Part shown: piece after piece, positions 1-4,437 of the stretch
Numbering within the stretch: the first letter of the stretch is position 1
Layout: the number at the start of each line of letters is the position of its first letter
Assembly: GCA_014381385.1 (NCBI GenBank)
Contig: JACNLR010000128.1
Span: 1-5,102 of the forward strand
Direction: 5' to 3'
Length of the DNA: 5,102 nt
From: Planctomycetota bacterium
GTDB lineage: Bacteria > Planctomycetota > Phycisphaerae > Phycisphaerales > SM1A02
The notes under the pieces: generated by a model
What the model saw: only the letters and a program-made list of their open reading frames with translations
Told to the model about the DNA's origin: nothing
Databases searched by the model: none
Program-made: the position numbers and the translations under genes

Positions 1-36
1 GGCAAAGACGCATGCCGTAGCATCCGGACTAGCATG
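1..36 (-). pseudogene. Same-frame continuation of the beta-helix gene beyond its stop codon
   Basis: Reading on past the TAA at 39-37 without changing frame gives HASPDATACVFA up to the window edge. Set under the two preceding 25-residue coils, the A-S-P falls in the column holding A-T-P and A-N-P (coil positions 9-11). The Cys falls in the column of the first coil's Cys (position 16). The gene therefore looks like a longer beta-helix protein interrupted by a nonsense codon rather than one that naturally ends here. Readthrough or a sequencing error could also explain it. What lies beyond the left edge is not visible. Confidence 0.55.
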
Positions 37-513
37 TTATGCCAAAACACCGTCCCCTTCATGTGCGTTATCAAATGAAACAACCCACTGATCAATAACC
101 GGGTTTGCGCCACGAACATATACGCCTCCGCCCTTGTTTGCTGTATTAAAATCTATCATGCAAAGTCGAAAGGTGGGTGTTGCATCTAGCACAAGGATTC
201 CACCGCCAAGTTCTGCCTTGCCACCGCGAATCGTAAAGCCTTCCAAGACTGCACTAGTACTTTCCGTACAACTGACAACTGTTCCTTGCCCACCTGCGTC
301 TATGACTGTTTCTTCTGCTCCGACTTCACTATAAATCAATAACGTTTTACCCGTAAAATCAATCTGCTCTTTCCATATGCCTTGGGCAACGATAATTTCA
401 TCGCCGTCACTCGCAGCATCAATTGCATCTTGAATCGTTTGGCAGTCTTCTGGAACAAGCCAGGTTCCACACGTTGCTGTTGTTGTTATCGCTAATCCAA
501 TCAGATTTTTCAT
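37..513 (-). CDS. Secreted right-handed beta-helix repeat protein, apparently cut short by an in-frame TAA
   Basis: This 158-residue product starts at ATG 513 (MKNLIGLA). A TTG three codons further upstream would also be in frame. The N-terminus has one lysine and a hydrophobic stretch (residues 2-15) like a weak signal peptide, so export is inferred. The body opens with VPEDCQTIQDAIDAASDGDE, typical of pectate-lyase-like beta-helix proteins common in planctomycetes. It then shows coil motifs: VIDAGGQGTVV, LEGFTIRGG, and two tandem 25-residue coils beginning GGGILV and GGGVYV, each with A-x-P at coil positions 9-11. A third coil begins GDGVLA and stops at its seventh position. Family members usually have many more coils, so the product looks truncated. 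The molecular function is unknown; members are often surface or carbohydrate-related proteins. No Shine-Dalgarno sequence is visible before the start. The gene is divergent from moaA. Confidence 0.72.
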   Translation of the reverse strand: MKNLIGLAITTTATCGTWLVPEDCQTIQDAIDAASDGDEIIVAQGIWKEQIDFTGKTLLIYSEVGAEETVIDAGGQGTVVSCTESTSAVLEGFTIRGGKAELGGGILVLDATPTFRLCMIDFNTANKGGGVYVRGANPVIDQWVVSFDNAHEGDGVLA

Positions 514-568
514 AGCCAGCAAGCATAGCGTGACTTTTTACGTCTTCTCCATAAATTGTTGTTTTCAA

Positions 569-592
569 CATGATATTTTTTAATGTATCATG
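569..592. promoter_or_regulatory. Operator-like inverted repeat in the beta-helix/moaA divergent gap
   Basis: A perfect 7-bp inverted repeat, CATGATA (569-575) and TATCATG (586-592), is separated by 10 bp. It overlaps two -10-like hexamers for moaA, TTTAAT (579-584, 17 bp after TTGTTG at 556-561) and TATCAT (586-591). A dimeric regulator bound here could block RNA polymerase. This is inferred from symmetry and position; the regulator is unknown. Confidence 0.35.
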
Positions 593-626
593 CGGTTTCT
601 TGACACACTCACTTTCTATCTTAAAA

Positions 627-1652
627 ATGAATACGCCTCCACCCTCGCAAAATGTGGCGCCGCTATCAGATAAACTCTTTGATTCTCACGGAAGGCAAAT
701 CCGTGACTTGCGACTGTCCGTAACAGACCGTTGTAATTTCAGGTGCATCTATTGCACGGAACCAGATGTGAAATATTTACCAAAGTCAGATTTGCTCACT
801 CTTGATGAATATGTACGTGTCGTCAAAATTGCCCTGTCGCTTGGTATAGATAAACTCCGCATCACTGGAGGAGAACCGACGCTGTATCCGCAACTCAATC
901 AATTCATCGAAAAAGTTGGCCAAATGGGATTGCGGGACATAGCACTGACAACCAATGGTTCGATGCTTTCTCGCGAACTTGCGCAGCGATGGAAAGATTC
1001 TGGCTTGCATAGGGTGACCGTAAGTCTAGATACTCTAAAACCAAGTCGCAAGGATGCTATTACTCGTTCGCACACGACGTTGAAAGATGTCATCGCTGCG
1101 ATTGATACCGTTCGCGATGTAGGACTTACGCCTGTCAAAGTAAATGCTGTTATTTTGCGCGGTGTGAATGACGATGAGGTTTCCGATTTTGCGCGATTTG
1201 CACAAGAGCATGAAATTGATATGCGGCTTATCGAATTTATGGCACTCGATGCTCGGAAGAATTGGAAGCGGGATGATGTAGTTACTGCAGCCCAAATGAA
1301 GCGACGGATCGAACAAGAGTTTACGCTCATCAGAGATGACGATACAGAATCAAGCACATCGATGAACTATCGATTTACTTCAGGGGGTGGCCGAATCGGT
1401 TTTATTGCTTCTGTTTCAGAATCTTTTTGCCATGGATGTGATCGCATCCGTATGATGGCTGATGGTACGGTTCGCCCGTGCTTGTTTAGTGATGATGAGT
1501 GGTGCATCCGTTCGATGCTTCAAATGGGTGCAAGTGACGAGAACTTGAGAACATTTTTCCAAGATGCGGCCTGGGCGAAATCTGCAGGACATGGGATGGA
1601 CAAAACAGACTTTGTCCGACCAAAAAAGACGATGTCGACTATTGGTGGTTAG
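627..1652 (+). CDS. moaA: GTP 3',8-cyclase MoaA (radical SAM, molybdenum cofactor biosynthesis)
   Basis: MoaA carries out the first step of molybdenum cofactor synthesis, the radical-SAM conversion of GTP to 3',8-cyclo-7,8-dihydro-GTP in the cytoplasm, which MoaC then converts to cPMP. From ATG 627 the protein has 341 residues, close to the family norm. The N-terminal signature FDSHGRQIRDLRLSVTDRCN leads into the SAM cluster motif CNFRCIYC (Cys36, 40, 43), followed by the SAM-binding TGGEP at about 80-84. The C-terminal second 4Fe-4S site is CHGC plus C, spaced 13 residues on (Cys268, 271, 285). The chain ends in the functionally important Gly-Gly tail (MSTIGG), so it looks intact. An in-frame ATG at 570 would add 19 residues unlike the family, so 627 is preferred; no Shine-Dalgarno sequence is visible. 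No other moa genes are nearby. The stop codon overlaps that of the convergent yqaA-like gene. Confidence 0.96.
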   Translation: MNTPPPSQNVAPLSDKLFDSHGRQIRDLRLSVTDRCNFRCIYCTEPDVKYLPKSDLLTLDEYVRVVKIALSLGIDKLRITGGEPTLYPQLNQFIEKVGQMGLRDIALTTNGSMLSRELAQRWKDSGLHRVTVSLDTLKPSRKDAITRSHTTLKDVIAAIDTVRDVGLTPVKVNAVILRGVNDDEVSDFARFAQEHEIDMRLIEFMALDARKNWKRDDVVTAAQMKRRIEQEFTLIRDDDTESSTSMNYRFTSGGGRIGFIASVSESFCHGCDRIRMMADGTVRPCLFSDDEWCIRSMLQMGASDENLRTFFQDAAWAKSAGHGMDKTDFVRPKKTMSTIGG

Positions 1653-1663
1653 ATAAGCCACCA
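1643..1663. terminator. Stem-loop centred on the shared moaA / yqaA-like stop codons (possible bidirectional terminator)
   Basis: TGGTGGTT (1643-1650) pairs with AGCCACCA (1656-1663) around the five-base loop AGATA. This gives an 8-bp stem with one G-U pair on the + strand transcript. It spans the overlapping TAG (1650-1652, +) and TAA (1651-1649, -). No U-tract follows on either strand, so it is not a classical intrinsic terminator. It is nevertheless placed where a bidirectional transcription or RNA 3'-end signal would be needed. Confidence 0.3.
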
Positions 1664-2236
1664 TCCTAGAGCAACCAGAATACAGGCAACGATTGTCACA
1701 AGGTTAAACCATTTTTCGATGAATATTTTTGCTTTTTCACCAATCCACCAAACGATGCCCGCTTCAATGCCATATCGAAGCGAACGACCGACGATGCACG
1801 CTGCCAGAAACAAACCAAAATTTAATTCAGCAACACCCGCAGCAGTAGTGAGCACGAAAAATGGCACTGGTGTTAAGGCAGCAACAAACACCCAAAGATG
1901 ACCCCGAACACCAAACTCTGCTACTACTGCTTTTATTTGATCTTCTCCAAATATCCACTCTGCACCGCCCGAGATCAATGAAGCGATGATGAAAAATCCG
2001 ACCATCGCGCCTGCCACGCTTCCAACAATAGAAATGACTGCAAACACCGCTGATTTTTTACGATTTTCTAGGCACATCGGGATGAGCAACGCATCTGGCG
2101 GGACAAATGGCATGAAGGCTTCAACAAACGCAATGCAAAAGAGAACGATTGGAGCAATCGGTTTTGCTGCAAAACCAAGTACCCACTCGTAGATTCTGCG
2201 GTGCAGTGCCCAATTAGGTGTGCGTTCGTGCTCCAT
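1649..2236 (-). CDS. YqaA-type VTT/DedA-superfamily membrane protein
   Basis: This is a polytopic inner-membrane protein of the YqaA branch of the VTT (DedA/SNARE-associated) superfamily. The exact function is unknown; relatives are linked to lipid transport and envelope homeostasis. From ATG 2236 it has 195 residues with about five hydrophobic segments, near residues 23-45, 55-82, 105-128, 133-160 and 172-194. Family-type landmarks are EAFMPFVPPDALLIPM, a glycine-rich GSVAGAMVGFF segment, ALTPVPFFVLTTAAGV, and GRSLRYGIEA near the last helices. ATG 2236 is preferred because TATGAT (2249-2244) lies 7 bp upstream. ATGs at 2248 and 2245, with AAGGG upstream, and a TTG at 2263 are also in frame and remain possible. 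The gene is divergent from dut by about 40 bp and convergent on moaA with a 4-bp overlap. Confidence 0.85.
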   Translation of the reverse strand: MEHERTPNWALHRRIYEWVLGFAAKPIAPIVLFCIAFVEAFMPFVPPDALLIPMCLENRKKSAVFAVISIVGSVAGAMVGFFIIASLISGGAEWIFGEDQIKAVVAEFGVRGHLWVFVAALTPVPFFVLTTAAGVAELNFGLFLAACIVGRSLRYGIEAGIVWWIGEKAKIFIEKWFNLVTIVACILVALGWWLI

Positions 2237-2243
2237 CTCTTGC

Positions 2244-2249
2244 ATCATA
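2244..2249 (-). promoter_or_regulatory. -10-like element TATGAT upstream of the yqaA-like gene
   Basis: On the minus strand TATGAT (five of six matches to TATAAT) sits 7 bp before ATG 2236. Transcription would begin at or next to the start codon, giving a leaderless message. No good -35 hexamer is seen. If translation instead starts at 2248, this hexamer lies inside the gene and the reading fails. Confidence 0.35.
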
Positions 2250-2264
2250 TACGCCCTTGCCAAT

Positions 2265-2270
2265 TACAAT
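2265..2270 (+). promoter_or_regulatory. -10-like element TACAAT upstream of dut
   Basis: TACAAT (five of six matches to TATAAT) lies exactly 6 bp before ATG 2277, placing the expected transcription start at or beside the A of the start codon. No Shine-Dalgarno sequence occurs in the short gap, which fits a leaderless dut mRNA. A weak -35-like TTGCAT (2240-2245) is 19 bp upstream, longer than ideal. Confidence 0.45.
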
Positions 2271-2276
2271 GTTCAT

Positions 2277-2720
2277 ATGCACCACGTGAATGTGAAATAT
2301 AAGAAACTACGAGAATCAGCAATGGTACCCACCTACCAATCGAAGCATGCGGCGGGAATGGATTTGCACGCTGCAATTGAAACGCCAATGACAATTGAAG
2401 TCGGTGCGATTACTATGATTCCACTTGGTTTTGCAATGGCATTACCCGATAATTTTGAAGCACAAGTTCGACCTCGAAGTGGTCTCGCTTCAAAGTTTGG
2501 TGTGACATTACCAAATGCGCCAGGTACTATCGATGCAGATTATCGCGGTGAATGTTGCGTGCCATTGATTAACCACGGGAGTGAACCATTCACCGTAGAA
2601 CCAAACATGCGAATTGCCCAAATGATAATTACGCCGGTTGTGCAAGCCTCTTTTGAGGTTGTAGAGGAACTCGACGAAACGACCCGTGGATCAGGTGGGT
2701 TTGGTTCTACCGGAAGTTAA
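2277..2720 (+). CDS. dut: Deoxyuridine 5'-triphosphate nucleotidohydrolase (trimeric dUTPase)
   Basis: The enzyme hydrolyses dUTP to dUMP and pyrophosphate, keeping uracil out of DNA and supplying dUMP for thymidylate synthesis. The 147-residue length is typical of trimeric dUTPases, and all five family motifs are present in order: AAGMDLHA (25-32), PRSGLA (66-71), GTIDADYRGE (83-92, catalytic Asp86), RIAQMII (112-118), and the glycine-rich RGSGGFGSTG near the C-terminus (137-146), which closes over the substrate. ATG 2277 gives the normal N-terminus; the frame is open upstream to a GTG at 2220, but those residues are not family-like. There is no Shine-Dalgarno sequence, and a -10-like TACAAT lies 6 bp upstream. 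The stop (TAA 2718-2720) shares the palindrome TTAA with the stop of the convergent deacetylase gene. Confidence 0.97.
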   Translation: MHHVNVKYKKLRESAMVPTYQSKHAAGMDLHAAIETPMTIEVGAITMIPLGFAMALPDNFEAQVRPRSGLASKFGVTLPNAPGTIDADYRGECCVPLINHGSEPFTVEPNMRIAQMIITPVVQASFEVVEELDETTRGSGGFGSTGS

Positions 2721-3397
2721 GCAAGTCCTTCAAGATTCGTTAGCCCTAACGGCTCTCGAGTAAAGAAGGGTTCTGCGGTTTCTGTTCGCAATCGACCCCC
2801 AAAATATTTATCCTGCGCTTCAATCCAATCGACAATTGGCCTGTTTTTTTCTGGAACGACAAATTGTGATTCGTATGCAACGATGGCGTCACGCTTCTGC
2901 TTCGCAAAACCCGTCGTGTCTACGAGAAAACTTGGGCTTGGGACAATGCGGAGGTGTGTGCAGTAATAATAGAAGAGCCACTTTGGATATATTGGTTCGC
3001 CTGCCAAATCTATTTTGGTCAGTTTTGCATCGAAGCGGGCATCTTCTACTATTTTTGTTGTGGCGATATGGTCTGGGTGAGCATCCTCAAAGTAAGGCGT
3101 AAACACTATCTCCGCTTGGTGTTCGCGTATCACCGCAGCAACAGCATGGCGAGCTGGAATTGAATGCTCAACGTAGCGGTTTGGCAAATTCACAGATGTC
3201 CTTTTAGTGCCGAGAATCTCTGCTGCTGCCGCTGATTCCTTGGCACGAATTTCAGGTGATCCGTGCGGAGTTGGTTCGCCGCTGGTCATATCAAGTAGTA
3301 AAACATCGTGCCCTTGGCTCACTAATTTGCCAATCGTGCCACCCATTCCAAGTTCCTGATCGTCTGGGTGGGGTCCTACTACGAGTATTTGCGTCAT
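2717..3397 (-). CDS. PIG-L/LmbE-family zinc deacetylase, BshB1-like
   Basis: This is a metal-dependent N-acetylglucosaminyl deacetylase of the PIG-L/LmbE family. The closest match I recognise is BshB1, which deacetylates GlcNAc-malate in bacillithiol synthesis. Counting from ATG 3397 (226 residues), the N-terminal motif PHPDDQELG gives metal ligands His10 and Asp13 with Asp12 as catalytic base, and the third ligand His110 lies in DAHPDH. The C-terminal DKYFGGRLR...AEPFFTREPLGL resembles the BshB1 ending, which is why BshB1 is favoured over MshB or generic LmbE. No bshA or bshC is in the window, so the substrate is inferred. ATG 3403 is equally in frame. ATG 3397 is preferred because TAGAAT lies exactly 6 bp upstream; neither start has a clear Shine-Dalgarno sequence. 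The gene is divergent from truA across the repeat array and convergent on dut with a 4-bp overlap. Confidence 0.88.
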   Translation of the reverse strand: MTQILVVGPHPDDQELGMGGTIGKLVSQGHDVLLLDMTSGEPTPHGSPEIRAKESAAAAEILGTKRTSVNLPNRYVEHSIPARHAVAAVIREHQAEIVFTPYFEDAHPDHIATTKIVEDARFDAKLTKIDLAGEPIYPKWLFYYYCTHLRIVPSPSFLVDTTGFAKQKRDAIVAYESQFVVPEKNRPIVDWIEAQDKYFGGRLRTETAEPFFTREPLGLTNLEGLA

Positions 3398-3403
3398 CCC
3401 CAT

Positions 3404-3409
3404 ATTCTA
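3404..3409 (-). promoter_or_regulatory. -10-like element TAGAAT upstream of the BshB1-like gene
   Basis: On the minus strand TAGAAT (five of six matches to TATAAT) ends 6 bp before ATG 3397, the same spacing as at dut and truA. Transcription would begin at that ATG, giving a leaderless message. The position of a -35 falls at the edge of the repeat array and matches poorly. Confidence 0.4.
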
Positions 3410-3430
3410 ATGCACTGTGAACCCTAAAAA

Positions 3431-3608
3431 GGAGTCTGACCCCAAAGGAGTCTGACCCCAAAGGAGTCTGACCCCAAAAAGGAGTCTGACCCCAGAGGAG
3501 TCTGACCCCAAAGAGGAGTCTGACCCCAGAGGAGTCTGACCCCAGAGGAGTCTGACCCCAGAGGAGTCTGACCCCAAAGGAGTCTGACCCCAAAAGGAGT
3601 CTGACCCC
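3431..3608. repeat. Tandem array of eleven 13-bp cores (GGAGTCTGACCCC) with purine-only spacers
   Basis: Eleven identical cores start at 3431, 3447, 3463, 3481, 3497, 3515, 3531, 3547, 3563, 3579 and 3596. The spacers in order are AAA, AAA, AAAAA, AGA, AAAGA, AGA, AGA, AGA, AAA and AAAA, giving a period of 16-18 bp. The core is quasi-palindromic: GTC-T-GAC is flanked by GG and CC, with one A/C mismatch per arm pair. A decayed copy seems to precede the array (TGAACCCTAAAAA, 3418-3430). The array fills most of the gap between the divergent deacetylase and truA genes. The complement GGGGTCAGACTCC is, from memory and unverified, a motif seen in many environmental bacterial genomes, sometimes near Y1/IS200-like transposases. 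No transposase is present here. The identical cores mean recent expansion or selection. Confidence 0.97.
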
Positions 3609-3609
3609 A

Positions 3610-3615
3610 TAAAAT
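3610..3615 (+). promoter_or_regulatory. -10-like element TAAAAT upstream of truA
   Basis: TAAAAT (five of six matches to TATAAT) lies exactly 6 bp before ATG 3622 and one base after the last repeat core. The expected transcription start coincides with the start codon, suggesting a leaderless message. The -35 position falls inside the repeat array, where no good TTGACA match is seen. Confidence 0.45.
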
Positions 3616-3621
3616 ACGGGG

Positions 3622-4437
3622 ATGCGGTATAGGATGATAGTTGCGTACGACGGAACGGATTTTCATGGATGGCAAAAGCAAGTCCATCCAGAACGGAGAT
3701 ATCTGAGAACCGTACAAGATGTTCTTGAAAAGGCGGTTGTAAAAGTCATGCGGCAACCCATCGTCCTCACCGGCGCTTCAAGAACTGACGCTGGAGTGCA
3801 TGCTCGTGGTCAAGTTGCGAGTTTTGATGCAACAAACGAAATTCCAATAGATAAACTAATCCTAGGTTTCAATTCCTGGTTACCCGACGACATCCAAGTC
3901 CGCGCAGTTGATGTAGTGGACAATAAATTCAACCCCATCAACCACTGCACCAGCAAAGGTTACTCGTACAAGCTTGCCCACGGTTGCAGTAATCCTCTGC
4001 GCAAGCCATTGTTAAACCGACGGTTTTATGCCTTCACGGCGTACGCACTCAATGTTGAAAAAATGCAACAAGCGGCAGAACACTTCCTCGGTGAACATGA
4101 TTTTGCTGGGTTCACCAAACTCAATCACGGCCGTAAAACAACCGTTCGGCGGGTCGACCAATGCAGCGTACAAGAATCTGGAGAATGGAAAATTACTATC
4201 CAAGTCGCAGGCGCAGGATTTTTATGGAACATGGTGCGCATAATCGCGGGCACGCTTCTTGAAGTCGGGCGTGGCTATACGAGCCCAGACGAAGTTCCTG
4301 AAATTATTGCCTCTTGCGATCGACGACGAGCGGGGAAAACAATGCCAGCCCAAGGCCTATCACTCGATTGGATTGCTTTTGATAATCAGTTGCCAAACAA
4401 ACTAGCCATCTCAAAGAAACCCTGCTCTGAAAAATAA
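3622..4437 (+). CDS. truA: tRNA pseudouridine(38-40) synthase TruA
   Basis: TruA converts uridines 38-40 in the anticodon stem-loop of many tRNAs to pseudouridine. The 271-residue protein opens with MRYRMIVAYDGTDFHGWQKQ, the usual TruA start. The catalytic motif GASRTDAGVHARGQVASF places the nucleophile at Asp56. The active-site tyrosine region is SKGYSYKL (Tyr114, Tyr116), and the C-terminal GFLWNMVRIIAGTLLEVGRG carries the conserved arginine (Arg206). The family fold normally finishes near GLSLDWIAF (245-253). The remaining 18 or so residues are an unusual tail, and they are exactly the part overlapping the convergent gene. ATG 3622 is preferred over the in-frame ATG at 3634 because of the family-like start and the TAAAAT 6 bp upstream. 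There is no separate Shine-Dalgarno sequence, apart from the GGAG units in the repeat array, which end too far away. Confidence 0.96.
   Translation: MRYRMIVAYDGTDFHGWQKQVHPERRYLRTVQDVLEKAVVKVMRQPIVLTGASRTDAGVHARGQVASFDATNEIPIDKLILGFNSWLPDDIQVRAVDVVDNKFNPINHCTSKGYSYKLAHGCSNPLRKPLLNRRFYAFTAYALNVEKMQQAAEHFLGEHDFAGFTKLNHGRKTTVRRVDQCSVQESGEWKITIQVAGAGFLWNMVRIIAGTLLEVGRGYTSPDEVPEIIASCDRRRAGKTMPAQGLSLDWIAFDNQLPNKLAISKKPCSEK

Noticed and set aside
600..626. TTGACA (600-605) as a moaA -35 element
   Set aside because: It is a perfect hexamer, but any -10 at normal spacing would fall on or after the moaA ATG at 627, and no family-like start exists downstream of that.
514..626. A molybdenum-cofactor riboswitch upstream of moaA
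   Set aside because: The leader would be at most a few tens of bases, far too short for the Moco motif, and no such fold is apparent.
899..1357. 152-codon minus-strand open frame opposite moaA
   Set aside because: It is serine- and arginine-rich shadow translation opposite a well-conserved gene.
2700..2735. Terminator hairpin at the dut/deacetylase convergent junction
   Set aside because: Only a 4-bp GAAG/CTTC stem with an 11-base loop can be drawn, with no U-tract.
3431..3608. CRISPR array
   Set aside because: The repeats are only 13 bp and the spacers only 3-5 bp of A and G, with no cas genes nearby. This is a simple tandem array.
3291..3756. Three overlapping minus-strand reading frames across the repeat array (GSDS, GVRLL and WGQTP periodic peptides)
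   Set aside because: They arise because a 16-bp repeat without stops cycles through all three frames. The peptides are pure repeat translation and run into the genes on either side.
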